Under the pieces are notes generated by a model. That model saw only the letters and a list, made by a program, of their open reading frames with translations. It was not told the DNA's origin and ran no database searches. From assembly GCF_028890115.1 (NCBI RefSeq), contig NZ_JARCJD010000006.1, positions 1 through 64,000 on the forward strand: 64,000 nucleotides of DNA, given 5' to 3'. Source of the stretch: Phaeobacter sp. QD34_24 (GTDB lineage Bacteria; Pseudomonadota; Alphaproteobacteria; Rhodobacterales; Rhodobacteraceae). The first letter of the stretch is position 1; each line of letters begins with the position of its first letter. Shown here in pieces: positions 45,204 to 53,317 of the stretch. Position numbers and translations under genes: made by a program.

Positions 45204-47171
45204 ATGACACAGATCACCTCCATTCTGGTTGCCAACCGGGGCGAGATCGCCCTGCGCATCATGAAAACTGCCCGCGCCATGGGCATCACCTGCATCGCGG
45301 TCCACACCGAGGCGGACGCGGGCAGCCCGCATGTGGCCTATGCCGACCGCAGCATTTGCATCGGCACGGGGCCGGTGGGCGACAGCTATCTTTCGGCGGA
45401 AAAGCTGATCGCGGCGGCGCGGGAGGCGGGCGCCGATGCGGTGCATCCGGGCTACGGCTTCCTGTCGGAAAGTGCCGATTTCGCCCGCGCCTGCACGGAG
45501 GCGGGCCTCATCTTCATCGGCCCCGGCGCCGAGGCGATCGCGCTGATGGGCAACAAGGCCGCCGCCAAGCGTCGCATGATCGTGGCGGGCGTGCCTTGCG
45601 TGCCGGGCTATGAGGGCGAAGACCAGTCGGCGGAAGTGCTGGCGGCAGAGGTTGCGCGCATCGGCTATCCGGTGATGATCAAGGCCGCTGCAGGCGGCGG
45701 CGGGCGCGGCATGCGTCTGGTGGAGGCGCCAGCGGACTTTGCGAGCGCATTGGGGTTGGCGCAAAGCGAGGCGCTATCGGCCTTCGGATCAGACGAGGTG
45801 ATCCTCGAAAAGGCGGTGATCCGTCCTCGCCATGTGGAAATCCAGGTCTTCGCCGACAGGGACGGCCATACCATCCACCTGGGAGAGCGGGATTGCTCGG
45901 TGCAGCGCCGCCATCAGAAGGTGGTGGAGGAGGCCCCCAGTCCGGCGCTTGATGAAGATCTGCGCGCGCGCATGGGCGCCGCTGCGGTAGAGGCCGCCCG
46001 CGCCATTGGCTATGTCGGCGCTGGCACGGTGGAGTTCCTGCTGGATGACAGCGGTGCCTTCTATTTCCTGGAGATGAACACCCGCCTGCAGGTGGAACAC
46101 CCGGTGACGGAACTGGTCACCGGTCTGGATCTGGTGGCGCTGCAGATCCGCGTGGCAGATGGTCAGCCCCTTGGCATTTCGCAACAGGACGTAGCCCTGA
46201 CCGGCAACGCCATCGAGGTGCGTCTTTACGCCGAAGACCCCGCGCAGGATTTCCTGCCGCAGGCGGGGCGCATCGCCCTGTGGCAGGCGCCAAAGGGCGC
46301 GGGCATTCGCGTCGATGCCGGGATTACCAGCGGGCAGGAGGTCTCCCCCTATTATGACCCGATGCTGGCCAAACTGATCGCCCATGGTGCGACACGGGCC
46401 GAGGCGCTGGAACGGCTGATCGGCGCGCTTAAGGATCTGACCCTCTTCGGCCCGGCCAGCAATCGCGATTTCCTGTTGCAGGTGTTGAGCCATCCCGAGT
46501 TTGCCGCCGGGCAGGCCACCACCGGCTTCATTGCTGATCACTTATCGGAGGCGGTGGAACCGCTTGGCTCTGCGGAGATCGCCCTTGCGGCAGCGCTGAT
46601 CTACCACGCCGATCAGGTTGCAGCGGCTGCGGCCAGTGGTGTTGCTCCGGAACTTATTGGATGGTCAGGGCAAGGGGCTCTGCAATCGCGGCTGAAGCTT
46701 GCTGCCGGAGAGGCAGCGCATGATCTGCGGCTGAGCGAGGCAGGGGGCACGCTGACCGTCACCTCTGGGGAGTGGTCACATCAGGTAACGGGGCAGGGCC
46801 GGGATCTGCGCATTGATGGCGCGCGCGCGGATTTGCGCCATTCGCTGATCGATGGCGACCGGTTTTTTGTCGCGACGGGGGCGCGTCTGTTCGAGGTCGC
46901 GCGCCTCCGCGCAGGCGCCGCTTCGGCAGCGGGGGAGGCCGATGGCCAGATCACCGCGCCCATGCATGGAGCACTTCTGGAGGTCTGCGTTGCCGTTGGC
47001 GATAGGGTCGAGGCAGGTGCCCGCCTTGCGGTGCTTGAGGCCATGAAGATGCAGCATGAAATCCTGGCCCCTGCTGCGGGTGTGGTGGCCGAGGTTCCGG
47101 TCATTGCAGGCGCTCAGGTCAAGGCGGGCGATCTTCTGGTGGCGATTGACGTGGAAGGAGCGGCGCAATGA
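45204..47171 (+). CDS. acyl-CoA carboxylase, biotin carboxylase/carrier (alpha) subunit
   Basis: Carboxylates biotin with ATP and bicarbonate. 655 residues: biotin carboxylase domains (VANRGEIALRIMKTARAMGI at the start, KAAAGGGGRGMRLV ATP loop, EMNTRLQVEHPVTELVTG catalytic region) and a C-terminal carrier domain with the biotinyl-lysine in VLEAMKMQHE. The start at 45204 follows AGGGAGACGG. It overlaps the next gene by four bases. Confidence 0.93.
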   Translation: MTQITSILVANRGEIALRIMKTARAMGITCIAVHTEADAGSPHVAYADRSICIGTGPVGDSYLSAEKLIAAAREAGADAVHPGYGFLSESADFARACTEAGLIFIGPGAEAIALMGNKAAAKRRMIVAGVPCVPGYEGEDQSAEVLAAEVARIGYPVMIKAAAGGGGRGMRLVEAPADFASALGLAQSEALSAFGSDEVILEKAVIRPRHVEIQVFADRDGHTIHLGERDCSVQRRHQKVVEEAPSPALDEDLRARMGAAAVEAARAIGYVGAGTVEFLLDDSGAFYFLEMNTRLQVEHPVTELVTGLDLVALQIRVADGQPLGISQQDVALTGNAIEVRLYAEDPAQDFLPQAGRIALWQAPKGAGIRVDAGITSGQEVSPYYDPMLAKLIAHGATRAEALERLIGALKDLTLFGPASNRDFLLQVLSHPEFAAGQATTGFIADHLSEAVEPLGSAEIALAAALIYHADQVAAAAASGVAPELIGWSGQGALQSRLKLAAGEAAHDLRLSEAGGTLTVTSGEWSHQVTGQGRDLRIDGARADLRHSLIDGDRFFVATGARLFEVARLRAGAASAAGEADGQITAPMHGALLEVCVAVGDRVEAGARLAVLEAMKMQHEILAPAAGVVAEVPVIAGAQVKAGDLLVAIDVEGAAQ

Positions 47172-48310
47172 ACTCGGATCTGTGCAGACGGCTTGGCATC
47201 GAGTTCCCGCTTTTTGCCTTCTCCCACTGCCGCGATGTGGTGGCCGCGGTCACCAATGCGGGCGGCATGGGAGTCTTTGGCGCCGCGATGATGAGCCCCG
47301 AGCAGCTGGAAGAGGAACTGAGCTGGATCGACGATCACGTGGACGGGCGCCCCTATGGTGTGGACCTGATTGTCCCCAACACGTTCGAGGCCAAGGGGCA
47401 GGACATCCCGGACAAGCAGATCCTGGCCATGGTCCCCGAGGGGCACAAGGCGTTTGCCGCTTCCGTGCTGCGGGACAGGGGGCTGGATCCCGGCGATCTG
47501 GAGGCACGGCGGCAGGAGATGCTGGTCTTTCGCGACAATATCAGCGCGGACGGGGCGCGGCGCAGTCTGGAGGTGGCCTTTCGCCATCCCATCGCGCTGA
47601 TTGCCAATGCGCTGGGCGTGCCGCCTGCCGACATGCTGGAGATGGGCAAGGCGCATGGGGTGGCCGTGGCAGCACTGGTCGGCACCGCAGAGCATGCGCG
47701 CGCGCAGGTCCAGGCGGGGGTCGATATCATCGTGGCCGCAGGCGGAGAGGCGGGCGGTCACACCGGTGATGTCGCAACCATGGTGCTGGTGCCAGAGGTG
47801 GTACAGGCGGTGGAGGCGATGGGGGCTGATGTGCCCGTGCTGGCGGCGGGCGGCATTGCCAGCGGCGCCCAGATGGCGGGTGCCATGGCCATGGGCGCGG
47901 CGGGGGCCTGGTGCGGTTCGGTCTGGCTGACCACGGCGGAAGCCGAGACCAATCCGGTGGTGAAGGAAAAAATGCTGGCGGCCAGCAGCGCCGATACGGT
48001 GCGGGCACGCTCGCGCACCGGCAAGCCCTCGCGCCAGTTGATCAGCGGCTGGACCGAAGCCTGGGAGGGGAAATCTGCGCCCAAACCGCTGCCGATGCCG
48101 CTGCAGACGCTGGTGTCGGAACCGGCGCTGGCGCGGATCGATCAGCTAAGCCAGGCGGGGGATGTGGGGGCACAGGAGCTGGCCACCTATTGGGTGGGGC
48201 AGGGCGTCGGCCTGATGACGCAGGCCATGTCGGCGGGCGCAGTGGTGCAGGCCTTCAAGGAGGATTTCCTGCGGGGCTATGAGCGGCTTCAATCTGCCTT
48301 GGAGGGATAA
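47168..48310 (+). CDS. nitronate monooxygenase family flavoprotein
   Basis: FMN-dependent oxidoreductase of the NPD/nitronate monooxygenase family, 380 residues. It shows FSHCRDVVAAVTNAGGMGVFGAA at the N-terminus, the FMN phosphate-binding AAGGEAGGHTGDVATMVLVPEVV (about 195-217) and VLAAGGIASGAQMAGAMAMGA. Translational coupling to the carboxylase subunit suggests it acts on a related CoA substrate rather than nitronates; many family members are reductases of unknown substrate. It ends 22 bases inside the convergent GNAT gene. Confidence 0.87.
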   Translation: MNSDLCRRLGIEFPLFAFSHCRDVVAAVTNAGGMGVFGAAMMSPEQLEEELSWIDDHVDGRPYGVDLIVPNTFEAKGQDIPDKQILAMVPEGHKAFAASVLRDRGLDPGDLEARRQEMLVFRDNISADGARRSLEVAFRHPIALIANALGVPPADMLEMGKAHGVAVAALVGTAEHARAQVQAGVDIIVAAGGEAGGHTGDVATMVLVPEVVQAVEAMGADVPVLAAGGIASGAQMAGAMAMGAAGAWCGSVWLTTAEAETNPVVKEKMLAASSADTVRARSRTGKPSRQLISGWTEAWEGKSAPKPLPMPLQTLVSEPALARIDQLSQAGDVGAQELATYWVGQGVGLMTQAMSAGAVVQAFKEDFLRGYERLQSALEG

Positions 48311-48837
48311 TCGCCTTCGTAGTGCAGCACGGTGTTGGGATAGCCGACTCCGTCGATCTCGAACAGGGTCTCTCCCAGGCTTTCAAACCCCTGCCGGTGA
48401 TAAAACCCGATGGCGGGGGTGTTTTCCGAATTGGTCGTGAGCCAGGGCGCGCCAAGGCCTTTGGTGTTGCAATGGTCCAGCCCGGCCCGCAGCAGGGCCT
48501 CCCCGATGCCGCGTCCATGATGGCGCGGCTTCACGTAGAGGGTGGAAATCTCGGTATGGCGCCCGCCGACGGGAGAGGGGCGACCTTCCGTGATGCGGAT
48601 ATAGCCATCGATCCCGACCCGGTTCTGCGAGACGATGAGGGTCTCTGCCGGATCCCGCAGCAGGGCGGCAAAGTGGCCGGGTGTGAAGGTCTCCAGGACG
48701 AAGGCGGCGAAGGCCTCGTTCACCCCGTCGCGCAGATAGGTGCCGGTCCAGACCTCGATCGACAGGGCTGCCAGTGCCGCGCAATCGCTTGGCTGCGCGG
48801 GACGCAGGGTGATCGCGGCTGCATCGGCGGCGGGCAT
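48289..48837 (-). CDS. GNAT family N-acetyltransferase
   Basis: A 182-residue acetyltransferase with the acetyl-CoA-binding STLYVKPRHHGRGIGEALLRAGL (about 107-129) and ENTPAIGFYHRQGFESLGE. The substrate is unknown. I start at ATG 48837, where the GNAT homology begins; the frame stays open much further upstream without a recognisable domain. Its 3' end overlaps the convergent nitronate monooxygenase gene by 22 bases. Confidence 0.85.
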   Translation of the reverse strand: MPAADAAAITLRPAQPSDCAALAALSIEVWTGTYLRDGVNEAFAAFVLETFTPGHFAALLRDPAETLIVSQNRVGIDGYIRITEGRPSPVGGRHTEISTLYVKPRHHGRGIGEALLRAGLDHCNTKGLGAPWLTTNSENTPAIGFYHRQGFESLGETLFEIDGVGYPNTVLHYEGDYPSKAD

Positions 48838-48944
48838 GCTGTCTATCCTTTGGGGCAATTGTGCCGACGGGTAGAGCAGGAAATGGCCGGGCAGGAAACC
48901 GGACGGCGCGCAATGTGACGTCCTGTGTTCCACAGGCAACGTGG

Positions 48945-49042
48945 GGCTCCCGCCCGCCCTGGGCCCATTGGATAATGGACCCAAGGCCGTTGGGCCTGGC
49001 GCCGCGCATCCGCGCGGCGCTGCACCGTGCGCCGCACGGTGC
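48945..49042 (-). repeat. mosaic intergenic repeat, copy C
   Basis: Minus-strand order: an extra hairpin GCACCGTGC-GGC-GCACGGTGC, the usual hairpin GCGCCGCGC-GGAT-GCGCGGCGC, box GGCCCAACGG, variable hairpin CCATT-ATCC-AATGG, box GGGCGGGCGGGAGCC. It fills much of the 388-base gap between the divergent GNAT and GntR genes, which holds no gene. Confidence 0.75.
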
Positions 49043-49225
49043 CATGCCCAAGCCCGGCAAGGATCATCCGGCCTTAGCCGGTGGTCCTTGTGGGCGCGGG
49101 AGCTCCGCCGATTGGTCGCGCACGCCGTGCAACTGAATACTACCGACTTGCCCGCGCCGTTGCCTCTGGCCGGGTCGCGGCCTATCCTGGGAAAAAAGCC
49201 GATGTGGCAGGAGAGTGGAACGGGC

Positions 49226-49876
49226 ATGGCCGGGCAGAGCGAGCAGCTACTCAACGCGATCCTCAGCGATATTGACGCCGGGCGGCTCAATCCCGGCGAT
49301 GTGCTGGACGAGGCCGGGCTGGTCACCCGCCACCAGGTGTCGCGCACGCCGGTGCGGGAGGTACTGATCCAGCTGGAGACCGCCGGTCTGATCCGCCGCC
49401 TGCCGCGCAAGGGGGCAGTGCTGTTCAAGCCGACGCTGGAGGAATTCCTGGCGATCCTCGAAGTCCATGCCAAGCTGGAAGGGCAGGCGGCCGGCCTTGC
49501 CGCGCGCCGCATGACGAAGGCCCAAGGTGAGGAGCTGGAGCGCATCGTCTCTGCCTGCGAGGCCCATGCCGCGACAAAGGGCGACGGAGATCCCGATGGC
49601 TATTACCAGCTGAACCTGCGGTTTCACGAGGTGATCGCGCTGGGATCGGGCAACCCCTTCCTGCTGGAGATGATCAAGACCAACGCACGCAAGCTGATGG
49701 CCTATTACCGGGCGCGCTATCGATACCCTGGCTCCATCGCGCAATCGGCCAGGGATCACCGCAGGCTGGCCGGGCTGATCCTGTCCCATGACAGCGCGGC
49801 GGCCGAGGCCGAAATGGCCGCCCATGTGCAGTTCGACCAGGTGACGGTGATGGACCTTCTGGCGGCGCTGGGCTGA
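49226..49876 (+). CDS. GntR family transcriptional regulator (FadR/FCD subfamily)
   Basis: 216 residues: N-terminal winged helix (LLNAILSDIDAGRLNPGDVLDE..., VSRTPVREVLIQLETAGLI, about 10-60) and an all-helical FCD effector domain (about 80-210) with metal-type His residues (NLRFHEVI, DHRRLAG, AHVQFD). The GTPVRE-like VSRTPVREVL is the DNA-recognition helix. The start at 49226 has GGAGAG upstream. It may control the carboxylase cluster or the RTX gene; effector unknown. Confidence 0.9.
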   Translation: MAGQSEQLLNAILSDIDAGRLNPGDVLDEAGLVTRHQVSRTPVREVLIQLETAGLIRRLPRKGAVLFKPTLEEFLAILEVHAKLEGQAAGLAARRMTKAQGEELERIVSACEAHAATKGDGDPDGYYQLNLRFHEVIALGSGNPFLLEMIKTNARKLMAYYRARYRYPGSIAQSARDHRRLAGLILSHDSAAAEAEMAAHVQFDQVTVMDLLAALG

Positions 49877-49970
49877 CCCGAGGATTTATCTTTGTGGGGG
49901 GCGGGTTTTCCCATAGGCTGCCCGCATAGAGCCCTTCATTTATTTATTTTTAGCATTCACAGGAACGACC

Positions 49971-51086
49971 ATGACTTTTGTTGCAGAATTCGAGGAACAC
50001 ACGCGGCTTTCCTATCACGACATGATCGAGATTCTGGCGCAGACCCTTGCCGGTTTCGATCCGCGCTCATCGGGGGCGGACGAACTGCGCTTTCGGGTGG
50101 AATACACCCGCAGCTTTGGTCGCAATCACGAGGAGACCTATCGCGGTTATCTGGCGATCGATGGCAGCGGGCTTTCGCCGGATGCGGATGATCCGGAGCT
50201 GTCAGACGGTCTGGTCTCCGGCATCCGCATTCGGATCGGCGGAGAACGCATCCGTATCGAAACACCGGAGCTGACGCTTGCGGAGCTTGCCACAGCCAGC
50301 CAGTCGGACGCGGCGGTGACGCGGTTCTTCACGGACCAGAACTGGTCAGTGGAGGTCAATCTGGGCGGTAGCCTTCAGGGCGGAGGCGGGCTGTTGCCGC
50401 TGTATCACCAGAACGTTCCGCGCCTGGACAGCGAATTCTTCGGCGGCCCCGAAGACGACATCTTCGTGTCGGGGCGCGGTGACGATGTTATGCGCGGGCG
50501 GGCTGGCGATGACACCCTTTGGGGTGGCAGCGGAAATGACAGCCTGTCAGGAGGATCCGGGGACGATGTCCTGAGCGGCAGTGGGGGGCATGACCGCTTG
50601 CGCGGCGGCGACGGCGCAGATCGCCTTTTTGGGGGCGCCGGGCGCGACCGGTTGCATGGCGGGGACGGCAACGACCGGCTTGATGGCGGCGGCGGCGACG
50701 ATACCATCGTTGCAGGTGCCGGATATGATCATATCTACACCTCCTTTCATCATACGCACGGGGGAGATGTGTTCGTCTTCTCCGACAATGACGACCTGAA
50801 TCTCGTCCGGTCCACCCGTGACCGGTACAACCGGGTCGATCTGTCCCGAGTCAGCGAAATCGTGGATTTTCAGGACTTGGTGGACAATCACGTGACCTTT
50901 TACGAGGCGGGCGAATATATCCCCCCGTCAGAGCATGAGCAGGGTTACCAGGATCTGATGGGCGGGCTGAGTTTTGCAGGAGCGGTGATCGACGATGGTG
51001 CCGGGACGATCATCCTTCTGTCCGGCTATCACCGTCTAGCGCATTTCTACGACAGTAGCCCTGATTCGACGATCTTCATCTTCTGA
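49971..51086 (+). CDS. RTX-repeat calcium-binding protein
   Basis: A 371-residue protein with about nine glycine-rich nonapeptide repeats of the RTX type (GGxGxDxLx) between residues 158 and 255, e.g. GGSGNDSLS and GGDGNDRLD. These bind calcium in a beta-roll after type I secretion. The N-terminal 150 residues contain no recognised enzyme domain, and the C-terminal 110 residues could hold the secretion signal. No signal peptide, and no type I secretion genes adjacent. The role could be adhesion or a secreted enzyme; it is unknown. Confidence 0.85.
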   Translation: MTFVAEFEEHTRLSYHDMIEILAQTLAGFDPRSSGADELRFRVEYTRSFGRNHEETYRGYLAIDGSGLSPDADDPELSDGLVSGIRIRIGGERIRIETPELTLAELATASQSDAAVTRFFTDQNWSVEVNLGGSLQGGGGLLPLYHQNVPRLDSEFFGGPEDDIFVSGRGDDVMRGRAGDDTLWGGSGNDSLSGGSGDDVLSGSGGHDRLRGGDGADRLFGGAGRDRLHGGDGNDRLDGGGGDDTIVAGAGYDHIYTSFHHTHGGDVFVFSDNDDLNLVRSTRDRYNRVDLSRVSEIVDFQDLVDNHVTFYEAGEYIPPSEHEQGYQDLMGGLSFAGAVIDDGAGTIILLSGYHRLAHFYDSSPDSTIFIF

Positions 51087-51088
51087 GC

Positions 51089-51796
51089 CTAAGCCCCGGC
51101 CTGTTCGAAGAACCTTGCCAGGGCCTCGGCAAAGCGCGCCTGATCGGAGGTCTGCGTCAGGCTATTCACTGCCTGCGCATGGACCTTGTCCGGCAGCATG
51201 CCCTTCATTTCCTCGGTCAGGGCAGTGATGAAACCGTGGGTCATCTCTGGGTGATGCTGGGTGGTCCAGATGTGGCGCCCGATTATGAAACCCGCGATGA
51301 TGCCGTTGCTGGTTGCGTTCTGCACGGCGCCCTTCGGCAAGGCGGTCACGCATTCCTTGTGAGAGCCATAAAGGCGCAAGGGGCTGGGCAGCTCCCGCGC
51401 CCAGGGCGGTGTGTTCTGCAAGGTATTGAGCGTCAGCCCCTGCACCCAACCGCAGGGGTTGTCGCCAAGGCTGCCGCCAAGCGCAAGTGCGATGGCCTGA
51501 TGGCCAAAACAGGCGCCGAACAGGGGCTGCTTGCGGGCGTGCATGTCGCGGATCAGATCCATCAGCGGTAGGATCCAGGGCAGATCATCGCGGACCGAGG
51601 CCGGGCTGCCGGTGATCATCGCGCCGTCAAAGGCTGCGATGTCCGCAGGGAACTCCCCATCCTTCACCGAAAACACCGAGACCTGCCAGCCGGGGCGGGC
51701 CATGTGGATGAGTTCGGCGAATTTCACCCCGTCCTTTGGGTGGCGCACGGCAAAGTCGCTCTCGTCCGTGTTGGTCATCAGAATGGCCAAGTGCAT
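51089..51796 (-). CDS. class I glutamine amidotransferase-like hydrolase
   Basis: A 235-residue protein with the class I GATase triad: Cys96 in FGACFGHQ, His182 and Glu184 in TTQHHPEM. As a stand-alone protein divergent from the P450 and near a glutamine synthetase homologue, it fits a gamma-glutamyl hydrolase (as PuuD, or the AtdA2 amidotransferase-like protein of aniline catabolism) rather than a subunit of a synthase. Its stop is 2 bases past the convergent RTX gene. The first Met at 51796 starts the natural MHLAILMTN strand. The 79-base gap to the P450 start must hold both promoters. Confidence 0.85.
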   Translation of the reverse strand: MHLAILMTNTDESDFAVRHPKDGVKFAELIHMARPGWQVSVFSVKDGEFPADIAAFDGAMITGSPASVRDDLPWILPLMDLIRDMHARKQPLFGACFGHQAIALALGGSLGDNPCGWVQGLTLNTLQNTPPWARELPSPLRLYGSHKECVTALPKGAVQNATSNGIIAGFIIGRHIWTTQHHPEMTHGFITALTEEMKGMLPDKVHAQAVNSLTQTSDQARFAEALARFFEQAGA

Positions 51797-51875
51797 GATT
51801 TGCCTCGCAAGATTTTCATTTACATATTTATGAGCTCCAATAATATACACAAAGCAACCATTCGGGAAGCCCCTC

Positions 51876-53135
51876 ATGACGATCTGGACACCGCAGGACG
51901 ACGGCTTTGCCGATCTCAGCAGCCACGACACATTCGCAACCGGCGCGCCGCATAACACCTTTGCCCGGCTGCGCCGCGACGACCCTTTGCACTGGACGGA
52001 CTACGCGGGCGGCGAAAACTTCTGGTCGGTGACCCGCTACGAGGACATCACCGCGATGAACAAGAACACCGAGGTGTTTTCCTCGGCGCGCGGGATCCGG
52101 ATGGAAGATCAGTCCTACGAGGAATATCTGGCCCGCCGCACTTTTCAGGAGACCGACCCGCCGGAGCACTCCAAGGTGCGCATGAAGCTGCTCAAGGCGT
52201 TTTCCAAGACCACCATGGCGCAATATGAGGAAGACATCCGCTCCCTGTGCGCCGAGATCCTGGATCAGGCGCTTGCGAAAGGCACGTTTGACGCCACCAA
52301 GGAAATCGCCCGGCAATTGCCGATGCGGATGCTCGGGCGCGTGGTGGGCCTGCCGGAGGAGGATCTGCCCTGGCTGGTGGAAAAGGGCGATGCGTTGATT
52401 GCCAATACCGACCCGGATTTCACCACGCATGTCCTTGACAAGATGGACACGGATGAATTCCGCATGATGCCCTTCAACTCACCCGCCGGGGCCGAGCTGT
52501 ACGTCTATGCCAAGGAGCTGATGGAGGAGAAGGCGAAGAAGGGCGACACCTCGGGGGTGCTGAACCTGATCCTGGAACCGGCCAAGGATGGCTCGACCAT
52601 CACCGAGACCGAGTTTCGCAATTTCTTCTGCCTCTTGGTGGCGGCGGGCAATGACACCACGCGCTATTCCATCGCGGCCGGCATTCAGGCCCTGTGCCAT
52701 CAGCCCGAGCTGCTGGCGCAGATGCAGGCGGGTGGCGATGTGTGGGACACGGCAGCGGATGAGATCATCCGCTGGGCCACGCCCGCGCTCTACTTCCGTC
52801 GCACCGCAACGCGGGATGTGGAGATGCACGGCAAGACGATCCGCGAAGGCGACAAGGTGCTCTACTGGTTCATCTCGGCCAACCGCGACGAGAGCCATTT
52901 CGACGATCCCTTCCGCGTCAACCTGATGCGCAGCCCCAACCGGCATGTGTCCTTCGGGCAGTTCGGCCCGCATGTCTGCCTGGGCATGTGGCTGGCCCGG
53001 CTGGAGGTCACCGTGCTGTTTCAGGAGCTGGCCAAGCGGATCAGCCATATCGAGGCGGCCGGACCGCATAAATTCCTGCGTTCGAACTTTGTCGGTGGCA
53101 TCAAGGAATTGCCGGTGCGGGTCGAGGCGGCATAG
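51876..53135 (+). CDS. cytochrome P450
   Basis: Soluble heme monooxygenase, 419 residues. I-helix oxygen-activation motif AAGNDTT (256-262), ExxR helix EIIR (296-299), and the heme loop FGQFGPHVCLG (360-370) with Cys368 as ligand. The loop has one residue more than the usual FGxGxHxCxG, a form I recall in CYP125-type enzymes (FGGTGAHYCIG). TDPPEHSKVRMKLLKAFS is normal. The substrate is unknown. The glutamine synthetase homologue and a putidaredoxin-type ferredoxin, its likely electron donor, follow on the same strand. No ferredoxin reductase is in the window. Confidence 0.93.
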   Translation: MTIWTPQDDGFADLSSHDTFATGAPHNTFARLRRDDPLHWTDYAGGENFWSVTRYEDITAMNKNTEVFSSARGIRMEDQSYEEYLARRTFQETDPPEHSKVRMKLLKAFSKTTMAQYEEDIRSLCAEILDQALAKGTFDATKEIARQLPMRMLGRVVGLPEEDLPWLVEKGDALIANTDPDFTTHVLDKMDTDEFRMMPFNSPAGAELYVYAKELMEEKAKKGDTSGVLNLILEPAKDGSTITETEFRNFFCLLVAAGNDTTRYSIAAGIQALCHQPELLAQMQAGGDVWDTAADEIIRWATPALYFRRTATRDVEMHGKTIREGDKVLYWFISANRDESHFDDPFRVNLMRSPNRHVSFGQFGPHVCLGMWLARLEVTVLFQELAKRISHIEAAGPHKFLRSNFVGGIKELPVRVEAA

Positions 53136-53154
53136 GCTGAAAACATCCGGGACA

Positions 53155-53203
53155 CCCGGGCGCAAGCCCGGGCAGCGCCCGACCCTCTCCCCGGGAGGGC
53201 GCT
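53155..53203 (+). repeat. two GC-rich hairpins between P450 and glutamine synthetase homologue
   Basis: CCCGGGC-GCAA-GCCCGGG (53155-53172) and AGCGCCC...GGGCGCT (53174-53203), both with perfect 7-bp arms. The 182-base gap has no gene. The hairpins may stabilise or partially end the P450 message; neither has a T run. Confidence 0.6.
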
Positions 53204-53317
53204 ACCGCGCCCACCCAGGATCGGGCGCCGCCCTCTCGATGGTGCTGCGCCACCGAATGCAGGGCCAAGCGGTGCAATAAGACTCCGCAGCCCGTCCAAC
53301 TGGAAGGACCTTAAGCT

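Noticed and set aside
43526-45307. Open frame of 593 codons opposite the carboxyltransferase gene
   Set aside because: Antisense to a clear carboxylase gene; His- and Arg-rich shadow composition.
48838-49545. N-terminal extension of the GNAT frame on the minus strand
   Set aside because: The frame remains open upstream of 48837 but passes through mosaic repeat copy C and the GntR gene, and shows no domain; homology begins at 48837.
50453-50736. Glycine/aspartate-coding repeats considered as a CRISPR-like or tandem DNA repeat
   Set aside because: The periodicity is 27 bases in frame and encodes RTX nonapeptides; there are no unique spacers.
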